From an uncultured Oscillospiraceae bacterium (GTDB lineage Bacteria > Bacillota > Clostridia > Oscillospirales > Oscillospiraceae): a stretch of 23,003 bases of DNA. The stretch covers positions 1 through 23,003 of the forward strand of contig CAJUKT010000069.1 of the NCBI GenBank assembly GCA_910587255.1, given 5' to 3'. The notes under the pieces are model-generated. The model saw nothing but the letters and a program-made list of their open reading frames with translations. It did not search any database and had not been told where the DNA came from. Made by a program: the position numbers and the translations under genes. This document shows, piece after piece, positions 8,037 to 15,531 of the stretch. Position 1 is the first letter of the stretch. Every line of letters begins with the position of its first letter.

Positions 8037-10907
8037 CTATTCTTTTAGCAACGTTTTATACATTTCTACCAGCCGCTCGTGGACATTTTTGGCCCTTGGA
8101 TTCATGTCCCACAACCGAAGCTTCTTAAAGGAGTCGGAAAATTTCTGTAAGTCCTTCCGAACCGCCTGCCTTGAATAGTAGTCCCGGCACATCTCCAGAT
8201 AGTGCAACAGAGGCTTACCCACCCGTGCATTCTGGCAGAACAGCCCCAGCAGCTCGTTGATCCGAAGGCACAGCGCATCCGCATTTACCCGTCCCTGCGG
8301 CATTCCATGGGCCTCCAACTGGGCGACCGCTGTTTTCACCCGATTCTGTGCCGCATCCGTCAGCCTCTGCTGCCCGTCCTCCAGGCCGCTACTGTAGCAC
8401 AGACGCAAAACGGCGGGAATACGGTAAATATAGTTCATCTCAATGGCAAGGGCACTGTCTACATTCCAGTCCTCGTAAACGTGCATCAGCAGGTAGTCCT
8501 CGAGATCAGCCTCTAAAATAACACATGCCGTCATGTCCGCGAACGCCTCGGAGAACACATCTGTAGCGCCCTGCAGAACCGTGTATACATTGGTGTGCGC
8601 CAGCCGGAAGTAAGGGAAAGCGTGGTTCCATTCGTCCACCACCGTCCCATCCTCACCGGTGGGCATACCGCTGGGCGTTTCCGAAAGCAACATCCGAGAC
8701 AGAACCATCTGGACGTGGTGTTCCAAGGCGATATCCTTGGTGTAGTAGCTGCGGGAATCCCTTTCTCGCAATAGATCCAGACGCTTTGCCCCAAAATCGA
8801 ATATCACGGTGGTAATTTTATACTCCCTGCACAGTCTGTCGCAATCCGTGAAGTACGCTACCCGTGCCTCCATCGTGGCCTTGCACATACAGGCGGCGAG
8901 GCCATTCTTGCGCAGCTTGGGTGTGCCGTCCTCAGTAGCGCTGATCTCATGCCCGGAAAACGCCTTAAACAGAACGTTATACGCCCATGCCTGCACGTTT
9001 CGGGAAACGTAGTCCCACTCATTCCAGTCCGCGAACACCTCGTCCGGGAAACAGATCCAGAGCTGGTCATGAATTGCCTGGGCCAGGCCATTCAGCGCCT
9101 GCAGGCAGGCGGTGCGGAGCTTATCTTGCAGTTCGCCCTTTTTGTCCAAGGACAGATGCTCTGCCAGCGTTTCCAGCACACCCAGTGTATTACACAAGTA
9201 AAGGTCATCGAACTCCAGTAGCGTGTCCGCCATCTGGTCGGCCAGCAGTGTGATGACAAAGTCCAGCAGGTACTTTATCCGTTCCCGCCGCTTCCGTTCA
9301 CCCGCATAATGCATACACTCATGCACAGTCCGCAGAATAGTTCCAGAAAAATCGAACAAACTCATCTCCGACATCTGAGTCACCAAGGGGAGCTGCTCAT
9401 AGAGCTGATCCCGCGCCATTCCCTCGACCTCAGGCTCCAGGAAATAGAAAGCGTCCAGCGTTTGCGTCTGATCCCGCCCGCCGCAGGTCACCAGGAATGC
9501 GTAGTCGCAGCGGCTCTCCTTCTGGGTCGCGTTCCGTACCGCGTCCGTGAACTCGTTTAGCCATCGGTTGTAGGCAATGAGCAGACCGGTGGCTGAACTG
9601 ACCGACGTGTGGTTATACTTTTCACGCTCCATATAGAAGCAGTCGGATCGGGACAGATCCTCCAGGAAGCTGCTTACCACGCCGCTGAACAGGCCGATGT
9701 GCTCCTCCATCTCGTCCGGGTCGGGTCCGTTCTCTCGCTCCAGATATCCGGCGCACTTTTCTACACACTGCGAAAAATTTATCATAAGATCCCGCAGTAA
9801 ACTCCGCAGAGCCCCAGCATGGGGCTGTAGGCAAATGTTTTGGACGATAGCCGCCAGCTCCCGCAACGAGTTTACCTGGCGGAGGTGACGCCCTTTCGCT
9901 ATGGCCTGCGTCTCGTAGGCTTCGATGGCCGCCTTGAACGCATCAATACTCTGCTGGAACGACTGTATATCCGGAGACTGTTCGCTGCGATCCCAGCAGG
10001 GGGAATTCTCCTTCTCTTCCGGTTCCAACCGCAGCTGAAGTGCGGAAGCCATATCCACCACGAAGTTCCGCTCTTTGTCCGCCATCAGCACATCCATCAT
10101 CTTGTAGGCCTGCCCGTCTTTGGCCCAAAGCAGGCAATCTGTTCCCCCGGAGGTCCGATATGCCTCTACGCCGTCCAAGTGGCTGGCCAATTGCCGAGTT
10201 GTCACGCCGGGACGCAGGCTGACACGTACCGCCAAGTCGATGCCCGTGAAGTAGCCGTCAGAGAATTTCTCCTCCGGTTTGCCTCCCTTCCTGGGGTGAC
10301 AGACAGGCATCATATAATCAGTGGACAGCACAGGGATTCCAGGCATTTTCTCGTCCTTTATGGTGAGACTGTGCAGGCGCTCTACCAGCCTCAAGGCTGG
10401 TTCCCAGTTTACACCTGCCATCAACACGCATAGATCTGAGTAGCCCAGGCTGGGAAGCACACAGCAGTTCACCTCAGCCAGCAGTTCCGGCCGGCAGCTC
10501 TCCTGCAACAGGCCCAAGAAGCTGTTTAGCTGATCTTCCCCGACCAGCTCCTTGTACGCATCCGTCAACGTCAGCAAAACCACTGTCATGCAGGGGTTCT
10601 GCTCCAGAAGCGTCTCGTGGTGTTTCCACGCCTCATAGGAAAAGCCGACTGGATCCCCCGGCTCTCCCCAAGCGGGGAACAGCAACTTAATAGGGTAATG
10701 GGTGGCCAGCATTTCGGCCTTTTTCAAGTTAGGGGGCTGTTGGTTGCTGTCCCAATCCACGCGGGGGGAAAACTCCAACCACCTGTATATTCTCCGTATC
10801 GTGAGACTGTCATAGTGCCCCAGGATGGTATCGGCTTTTATATCCTCATCGTTAAGGGGTTTGCCGACGCTGAATTTCTGGAGTTGGAGCGTTAGCCCAA
10901 TGACCAT
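8037..10907 (-). CDS. large protein with HExxH zinc-protease motif, partner of SIR2
   Basis: 956 residues from the chosen ATG. I recognise no named family. Seen: HECMH at 529-533 in a helical context (TILRTVHECMHYAGERKRRE) and, 254 residues later, SEAFADMTA with Glu787 and Asp791, the form of the third zinc ligand in gluzincin peptidases. The spacing is longer than usual, so zinc binding is a hypothesis. The N-terminal part has two similar segments, LGYSDLCVLM (154-163) and SGGTDCLLWA (253-262), each followed by a helix; possibly a duplicated sensor fold. No signal peptide or membrane span, so cytoplasmic. Start choice: ATG at 10907 has GGAGG 7 bases upstream. ATGs at 10943 and 10964 are in frame, but the latter lies within the predicted -10 box. 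It is first in the operon and overlaps nothing. Confidence 0.8.
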   Translation of the reverse strand: MVIGLTLQLQKFSVGKPLNDEDIKADTILGHYDSLTIRRIYRWLEFSPRVDWDSNQQPPNLKKAEMLATHYPIKLLFPAWGEPGDPVGFSYEAWKHHETLLEQNPCMTVVLLTLTDAYKELVGEDQLNSFLGLLQESCRPELLAEVNCCVLPSLGYSDLCVLMAGVNWEPALRLVERLHSLTIKDEKMPGIPVLSTDYMMPVCHPRKGGKPEEKFSDGYFTGIDLAVRVSLRPGVTTRQLASHLDGVEAYRTSGGTDCLLWAKDGQAYKMMDVLMADKERNFVVDMASALQLRLEPEEKENSPCWDRSEQSPDIQSFQQSIDAFKAAIEAYETQAIAKGRHLRQVNSLRELAAIVQNICLQPHAGALRSLLRDLMINFSQCVEKCAGYLERENGPDPDEMEEHIGLFSGVVSSFLEDLSRSDCFYMEREKYNHTSVSSATGLLIAYNRWLNEFTDAVRNATQKESRCDYAFLVTCGGRDQTQTLDAFYFLEPEVEGMARDQLYEQLPLVTQMSEMSLFDFSGTILRTVHECMHYAGERKRRERIKYLLDFVITLLADQMADTLLEFDDLYLCNTLGVLETLAEHLSLDKKGELQDKLRTACLQALNGLAQAIHDQLWICFPDEVFADWNEWDYVSRNVQAWAYNVLFKAFSGHEISATEDGTPKLRKNGLAACMCKATMEARVAYFTDCDRLCREYKITTVIFDFGAKRLDLLRERDSRSYYTKDIALEHHVQMVLSRMLLSETPSGMPTGEDGTVVDEWNHAFPYFRLAHTNVYTVLQGATDVFSEAFADMTACVILEADLEDYLLMHVYEDWNVDSALAIEMNYIYRIPAVLRLCYSSGLEDGQQRLTDAAQNRVKTAVAQLEAHGMPQGRVNADALCLRINELLGLFCQNARVGKPLLHYLEMCRDYYSRQAVRKDLQKFSDSFKKLRLWDMNPRAKNVHERLVEMYKTLLKE

Positions 10908-10962
10908 CGGTTCGCCTCCGCCGCCCGACTGACTCTCTTTCATATATGTACCCACTCCTGTC

Positions 10963-11002
10963 ATAACAAAGCCGCGAGTCCTGTTTTGTCAAAAAACAGG
11001 AC
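10963..11002 (-). promoter_or_regulatory. promoter with overlapping palindrome for the protease-SIR2 operon
   Basis: On the minus strand, a consensus TTGACA (10992-10987) and TGTTAT (10968-10963) stand 18 bases apart. The -35 box lies in a perfect 10-bp inverted repeat (GTCCTGTTTT at 10978-10987 with AAAACAGGAC at 10993-11002, 5-base loop). A protein bound there would block RNA polymerase, so this looks like an operator. The predicted transcript start near 10956 lies downstream of the ATG at 10964, which argues for a later start codon. A second dyad, GATTGAC/GTCAATC (11035-11041 and 11048-11054), lies just upstream. Confidence 0.6.
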
Positions 11003-11048
11003 CCACATTACCTGGCTATTGGGTAAGACTTTACGATTGACCACAACG

Positions 11049-11243
11049 TCAATCCCTCGTTTCCGCACTATTCAGTTCCACCCGGTCAGGCACGTTTACC
11101 ACGACATGGTTTGGGCAGCCCGAATTCATGATGACATTTTGCCCCAGGGAGACGCGGAGCTTTGTAGTGATGAGCGGGATGTGTACTTTGCCGTGGTACG
11201 AGGAATAGGCCGGCCCAAGCACCTTCTTTTTTGGTTTGTTCAT
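11049..11243 (-). CDS. small hypothetical protein, possibly a recombinase N-terminal remnant
   Basis: 64 residues, basic at the N-terminus (MNKPKKK) with no clear fold, helix-turn-helix or membrane span. The ATG follows AGGAG by 10 bases. The stretch IPLITTKLRV resembles the short leader that precedes the catalytic AAYCRVS motif in many clostridial serine recombinases, but here the sequence departs straight after it. It may therefore be the 5' stub of a recombinase gene joined to other DNA. Alternatively it is a small regulator or antitoxin of the next two genes, since it lies on the same strand about 140 bases before the protease-like gene. Neither reading is proven. Confidence 0.4.
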   Translation of the reverse strand: MNKPKKKVLGPAYSSYHGKVHIPLITTKLRVSLGQNVIMNSGCPNHVVVNVPDRVELNSAETRD

Positions 11244-11525
11244 ACTTCGAATCACTCCTAAATTATTTGTGGTCTGCAACGGGCTTCCGGGCATCTGCTG
11301 CCAAGTCAGTATGTCCAAGCACCCGTCCTGCTATCCACTGTTTTCAATGGCCTGGGCTCTCCCGCAACAACAACAAAAACCGCCTGCCTGCCGGGACAGA
11401 CGAGTCTGCTTTGATATTCACCAATCATAGGCAACACACTGGTCGCCGGAGGTACAGCATCCGACGCCTTTCGACACACTTCCACAGAGTTTTCAACAAC
11501 ACCCACTTCATAAAGGACAAGTACT

Positions 11526-11554
11526 ATTGTACACCCCTTCGACAAGGCTGTCAA
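11526..11554 (-). promoter_or_regulatory. near-consensus sigma-A promoter reading into the island operon
   Basis: TTGACA (11554-11549), a 17-base spacer and TACAAT (11531-11526) on the minus strand: eleven of twelve bases match consensus at ideal spacing. Transcription would start near 11519 and run through about 275 bases without a clear gene before the small ORF at 11243. The leader has a short GC hairpin followed by a GTTTTTGTTGTTG tract near 11370-11400, which might be a weak terminator or just chance. Confidence 0.7.
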
Positions 11555-12157
11555 GGAAAATCTGCTCTTCTAAGCCGCTTTCTGCGTTTATTGAGAGGTT
11601 CCCCTGACTTTAACGCTTTCTCATCCCCGATTCCTTTTGCTCCTCCTGGCTTGGTACGTTTTTACAAATTTCTACAGATTCTTGAACCGCATATTGCTCC
11701 TTGGTGCTTAGGCGTTACATGGCCTGCTTCGATAGAGTGTAACAAAGAGCTTCATCTCTCACCTAAGACTATGCTGCGCAAGCGGATTTGTGAACTGTTT
11801 TCGTGCACCGCTCCGGAATCGGGGAAACCGTTCAGTTGATATACTGCAAACGATTGCTGGGGACTGGTTCATCCTATCCGGCGGTGCCATAGCCGCAGTG
11901 TTCCCTGCCGAGCATCTGGCCAATCTGGCTGACTTTCATTAACACGGACTGCACGGAGTTGACAGGGTGAGGTGTGCCCTGGAATGCAGGCCGCAGAATC
12001 GCACTCTGGGCGGCCTTTCGAACTATGATGAACCCCCATTTGCCTGACACGGCGGTCAGCCTTGACGTGGAGCCGGTTGTCCTGGTGACTATTTGCCGTC
12101 CACCGTTCCCGTAAGAAGAACATTGGAAACGGTTTCGTTGCAAATCGTTTCGAATAT
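11555..12157. other. gene-poor stretch with no recognised content
   Basis: About 600 bases between the strong promoter and the right recombinase-domain gene. Several frames stay open for 80-120 codons on either strand, but none has a ribosome site, family motif or plausible composition. It is probably scrambled debris of the mobile element. I searched by eye for a serine-recombinase zinc ribbon or catalytic motif and found none. Confidence 0.5.
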
Positions 12158-12655
12158 TTATTCAAAACGGTAGCTGAATGACGGAACAGTTTTTGGACAA
12201 TTTGTTCGCCGCAGCTTTTCCTCCTGCACAATCCGAAATATCTCGTCAGCGATTATGGCCTCATGGGAGTCAGAATAGAGATACCGATTCATGAAGCCAT
12301 CGTTTTTTATTTTGAAACTGCCCACGCTGATAGTTTTCTGGAGTAGCACCCGGCCCGTATACTTCTCGTTGGACAATAGTTTATTGAGAGCCTCCCGGCT
12401 CCACTTGGGCTTGCCCGTGGGAGAAAGGATTCCCTGCTCCTCCAACCCAGTGGCAATCTTGCCCAGACTGTCGCCGTTGAGGTAGCATTCAAAGATCCAG
12501 CGGACGATGGCAGCCTCATCTGGGTTAATGACCAACTCACCGTCCGGGCCGGTATCGTAGCCGTAGCACCTACGCTGGGCCATCTTAGAGGTACCATTCC
12601 GAAAGCCTTTCTGCAAACCAGCCCGGATAGACTTGCTTTTTTCGATGTTCCTCAT
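12158..12655 (-). CDS. recombinase-domain protein without resolvase catalytic domain (right flank)
   Basis: 165 residues. Order: basic helix (SKSIRAGLQKGFRNGT) as found at the end of the resolvase linker, then the Recombinase domain with CYGYDTGPDGELVINPDEA, IVRWIFECYLNGDSLGKI, ILSPTGKPKWSREALNKLLSNEKYTG, and a following part with SDSHEAIIADEIFRIVQEEK. This domain is more complete than in the left-flank relative. The catalytic Ser domain and the zinc ribbon are missing. AAGGAG lies 8 bases before the ATG. It sits about 120 bases from the 3' end of tRNA-Pro, as an integrase-like gene at an island edge would. Whether it is a truncated gene or a part of a split recombinase cannot be told here. 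Confidence 0.7.
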   Translation of the reverse strand: MRNIEKSKSIRAGLQKGFRNGTSKMAQRRCYGYDTGPDGELVINPDEAAIVRWIFECYLNGDSLGKIATGLEEQGILSPTGKPKWSREALNKLLSNEKYTGRVLLQKTISVGSFKIKNDGFMNRYLYSDSHEAIIADEIFRIVQEEKLRRTNCPKTVPSFSYRFE

Positions 12656-12675
12656 AAAAATTACTCCTTTTCAAA

Positions 12676-12710
12676 AGTAAAAGCCACAGTGACAAAAATC
12701 ACTGTAGCTT
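12676..12710 (-). terminator. hairpin before the right recombinase-domain gene
   Basis: A 12-bp stem with one G-U pair (12681-12692 with 12699-12708/10) and, on the minus strand, a TTTTACTTTT tail. It follows the tRNA terminator and precedes the AAGGAG of the next gene, so it is either a second terminator or an attenuator in that gene's leader. Confidence 0.5.
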
Positions 12711-12734
12711 ACTGGATTTATGAACTTTATATAT

Positions 12735-12770
12735 AAAATTGACAGGCCGCCTATTTTGGTGGCCTGTCAA
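12735..12770 (-). terminator. terminator of tRNA-Pro
   Basis: A 13-bp stem with one G-U pair (12739-12751 with 12758-12770), a 6-base loop and, on the minus strand, TTTTATAT after the stem. It begins 7 bases past the CCA end of the tRNA. Confidence 0.8.
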
Positions 12771-12777
12771 CCCATCA

Positions 12778-12853
12778 TGGTCGGAGTGCGGGGACTCGAA
12801 CCCCGGGCCTCCTGCTCCCAAAGCAGGCGCGCTACCAACTGCGCAACACCCCG
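12778..12853 (-). tRNA. tRNA-Pro (anticodon UGG), CCA encoded
   Basis: 76 bases forming a full cloverleaf on the minus strand. A 7-bp acceptor stem, CGGGGTG with CACTCCG (one G-U), a D arm with AGTTGGTAGCGC, the anticodon stem CCTGC/GCAGG enclosing the loop TTTGGGA (anticodon TGG), and a T arm with GGTTCGAGTCC. Discriminator A is followed by genomic CCA. The accessory island begins right beyond its 3' end, a common place for integration, but I found no repeated copy of the 3' end at the other edge. Confidence 0.96.
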
Positions 12854-13156
12854 ATATGATATCTATCCAAACTTTGCCCACAAGCAGGCCGTGTGTAAAA
12901 AAACAAATACTGCATAAACCAGATACCGGCGCGGAAATATGTTTCGCAGAATGACCACCAGACATGACATACCGAATGCTTTGTCTCACCTTCGCTTGCT
13001 TGGCGGCCATCGCTATTTCGCTGTTCGATGCAAAATTCTTCTTTTCAAACAGCGTTTAACTATATCCCTTATTAACCTTGTTCTGCCCCTTTATTCAAAA
13101 TCGCACATACTCATACCATATCAACACCGGGAAATCTTCCATATAATATATTTTCT

Positions 13157-13374
13157 CTACCAGTGCAGTTCACATTTGTTCTGTCTCCATGGAATCTGCC
13201 CACATGTCTGACCCAACCAGTGCAGGAATCCAGTGTTGCCCTGTCTGCATCTTTCCCTGGTCGAAATACACACAAAATTGCCTGTATGCTTTTTGATACC
13301 GCAAGACCTTTGATATACAGAAGATACATCACAGTGCAGAATAGCAATATGAAGAAGCATATCCACCAGTCCAT
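13157..13374 (-). pseudogene. decayed small membrane-protein gene
   Basis: On the minus strand the ATG at 13374 has AGAAGGA 7 bases upstream and opens MDWWICFFILLFCTVMYLLY, a clear single membrane helix, then a stretch with SCTGWVRHVGRF. The frame then loses sense, while an overlapping frame ends in KCELHW at 13157. From memory, small proteins in this bacterial group have one N-terminal helix, a GWVRH-like motif and an ending like CELRW, with a beta-rich middle. Here the middle seems lost and the frame shifted. Function is unknown. The flanking 12860-13156 shows no other gene. Confidence 0.4.
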
Positions 13375-13787
13375 GGCACGTCCTTCTCTCAAATTCTGCT
13401 TTATACAGTAAATTAGCCGATCATTCACTTTTTGACAACGCAATACGCAAAATAGATGTGGGACTTAACTATTATACTTGATTGCCTTGCATTTTGCAAG
13501 TACCCATGATAAAAAGAAAGAAAATGTGGAGGAAAAATGCCCCGCATAGACCATAGCACAGCAAGATGGTACGCAGAATTGCCCAAGAAACCGACGCACA
13601 CCATTGCGGGCCTGCCTTTTTTACCTCCTCCCTTGCTATTTTACATGTTTCCTCCATCATTTTCTTGCATTTTACCACTGGCAATGACACTCCCCGCCCT
13701 TGTGGGCAGGATTTCTAACTGGGCTGAATCGGCGATGGAACGCCCTTCGGCCGGCGGCGCTTCCCCATGCGGCCACGGGCATTCCAC
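13375..13787. other. intergenic stretch, one doubtful small hydrophobic ORF
   Basis: No convincing gene. A minus-strand frame at 13472-13660 would code about 62 residues with a hydrophobic second half (TILLCYGLCGAFFLHIFFLF), but no good ribosome site precedes its start. Near the kinase gene end, a 9-bp stem (13737-13745 with 13777-13785) could help end the kinase transcript, although it lacks a T run. Confidence 0.4.
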
Positions 13788-15458
13788 TCAGGCGTGATAG
13801 CAGCCTCCGCCGATGAACTCGCGCATCAGGGATGTCTTGGGGATGTTATCCGCAGGAATGGGCAGGAAATAGTTTAAAAATTTCAGCAGCCTTTTGGCCT
13901 CGATGTACTCCTCACTGTCCCGGGGAACGCCAAAGAGCAAGGGCTGCACATAGGGCTTCAGCAGGGCCGTCTCATAGATCAGCGCCGAGTTGAAGATCAT
14001 ATCCGCGCTGTCCTGGAATGGGAAGATATTGTTCTCCTCACCCCGCCGGACGGAGGGCCACATTTTGATGGTGGCCTGGGCGCTGTAGCCCCGGGTCCGG
14101 GCATCCCGCTCGATCCGACGCAGAAGGCGGGCGTCGGTGGAGGGGATGCGGTTGTGGTCGTCAATATTCAGCGTGGTGAGGCAGCTGATGTAAACCCTGT
14201 ACTTGCTTTCCTTGGGAAGCGCGTATGTGAACTGATCGTTAAGGCAGTGGATGCCCTCAATAACCAGGACATCCCCTTCCCCCAGGGCCATGAAATTCCC
14301 ATTGTACTCCCGGATTCCCTTTTTGAAGTTGTAGGTGGGAATCTCCACCGTCTCGCCGTTCAGCAGCCGCACCATGTCTGTGTTGAACTGCTCCACATCC
14401 ATGGCCCCCAGGCCCTCGAAATCGTATTGTCCGTTTTCGTCCCGGGGGGTCTTATCCCGGTTTACAAAATAGTTGTCCGTGGCGATGGCGTGGGGCCGGA
14501 GGCCGCAGGCCCGCAGCTGGGTGGACAGCCGGTGGGAGAATGTGGTCTTGCCGGAGGAGGACGGCCCCGCGATCATGACAAAGCGGACCTGCCTGCGGGC
14601 GGCGATCTCCGCGGCGATATCGCCGATTTTCTTTTCCATCATGGCCTCATAGGTCAGGATAATCGGCGTGGCCCTGCCCTGGGAGACGGCGGTATTCAGC
14701 TCCGCCACATTGGAAATATTCAGCGCCTCGGCCCGCAGGTTGGAGTCGTACAGCTCCCGGAACACCTTCATGGCCGGCTTGAACTCCCCCAAACGGCCGG
14801 GGTCCTTCCGGGTGGGCAGGCGCAGGACAAAGCCGCTTTCAAACAGCTCCAGGCCAAAGCACCTGATATATCCGGTGTCCGGCACCATATAGCCGTAGAA
14901 GTAGTCCACAAAGCCGTCCAGCGAGTACACGTTGACATGGGAGTTGATGCGGAAGCTGAGCAGCTGCGCCTTGTGCACCAGCCGCTCCTGCTTGAACAGC
15001 TCTATGGCGTCGTCGGTGCTGATGGAGCGTTTTTCAATCGGCAGCGCCTGGGCGGACAGCTCCCTCATCCGCTCCTCCACCCGGTCCAGCAGGGCCTGGT
15101 CCAGGGTAAAGGCGCCCAGCGCACGGATAAAGAGGGCCCGGCTGAGGGAGCACTCCACACAGATGCGCTCCACGTTTTCCCGGCCTGCCACGTCATAAAA
15201 CGCCTTCAGCATCAAAAAAACCGCGCTGCGCTCATACGTCTGGATGCCCGGAATATCCTGGGCGGTGACCATCTTCAGCGAACAGTCCCGGTCCAAGGAC
15301 TTGTGGAGCTCACACAGCTTTCCATCCCGGTTCACCAGCAGGATATCATAGGGGAAGCGCGGCTGGACATCCGCCGCGATGGTGCGGTAGGGCGTCCCTT
15401 GGGGATAGGCATATTCCACACCGTCTACCATGACCTTTATCATTCTCTTTTCTTCCAT
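13788..15458 (-). CDS. nucleoside kinase with TGS domain (uridine kinase-like)
   Basis: 556 residues. N-terminal TGS-like ubiquitin fold (MIKVMVDGVEYAYPQGT..., residues 6-65), a middle region like the second domain of threonyl-tRNA synthetase, then a P-loop kinase: Walker A GPSSSGKTT at 298-306, and TDNYFVNRDKTPRDENGQYDFE with the acidic and aromatic residues used for nucleoside binding in uridine kinases. It should phosphorylate a nucleoside, probably uridine or cytidine, with ATP or GTP in pyrimidine salvage. The length and domain order match the Firmicute TGS-kinase group. Start chosen at 15458, where TAGGAGG stands 7 bases upstream; a longer frame to 15524 runs into a repeat hairpin and has no ribosome site. 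Confidence 0.88.
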   Translation of the reverse strand: MEEKRMIKVMVDGVEYAYPQGTPYRTIAADVQPRFPYDILLVNRDGKLCELHKSLDRDCSLKMVTAQDIPGIQTYERSAVFLMLKAFYDVAGRENVERICVECSLSRALFIRALGAFTLDQALLDRVEERMRELSAQALPIEKRSISTDDAIELFKQERLVHKAQLLSFRINSHVNVYSLDGFVDYFYGYMVPDTGYIRCFGLELFESGFVLRLPTRKDPGRLGEFKPAMKVFRELYDSNLRAEALNISNVAELNTAVSQGRATPIILTYEAMMEKKIGDIAAEIAARRQVRFVMIAGPSSSGKTTFSHRLSTQLRACGLRPHAIATDNYFVNRDKTPRDENGQYDFEGLGAMDVEQFNTDMVRLLNGETVEIPTYNFKKGIREYNGNFMALGEGDVLVIEGIHCLNDQFTYALPKESKYRVYISCLTTLNIDDHNRIPSTDARLLRRIERDARTRGYSAQATIKMWPSVRRGEENNIFPFQDSADMIFNSALIYETALLKPYVQPLLFGVPRDSEEYIEAKRLLKFLNYFLPIPADNIPKTSLMREFIGGGCYHA

Positions 15459-15496
15459 ATGGCAGCCTCCTAACATATATGTATCGCTCCGCTTCT

Positions 15497-15531
15497 TTAG
15501 AAGCTGTACCAATAGCCTTGGCACGGCTTCT
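15497..15531 (+). repeat. hairpin repeat related to the element at 22561
   Basis: A 33-bp imperfect palindrome (15499-15531). Its first 22 bases (15497-15518) are identical to 22559-22580, and its right arm (TTGGCACGGCTTCT) matches the reverse of the other element's arm at 12 of 14 bases. It lies between the kinase gene and the hypothetical gene upstream, touching the latter's stop codon. Probably a short internal-deletion form of the same element. Confidence 0.65.

Noticed and set aside
11231..11839. 202-codon open frame on the + strand
   Set aside because: No ribosome site, odd composition, covers the strong minus-strand promoter; no recognisable motif.
11869..12231. Two overlapping minus-strand frames of 90-120 codons after the right recombinase-domain gene
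   Set aside because: Neither contains the zinc ribbon or tail expected of a serine recombinase, and neither has a start signal; treated as debris.
12778..12853. Attachment-site duplicate of the tRNA-Pro 3' end
   Set aside because: Looked for its T-arm and acceptor sequence near the left island edge and found no copy.
13030..13055. TTTTCAAACAGCG resembles the inverted end of the 150-bp repeat
   Set aside because: Only about 13 bases match and none of the inner blocks or hairpins follow; chance or a very old remnant.
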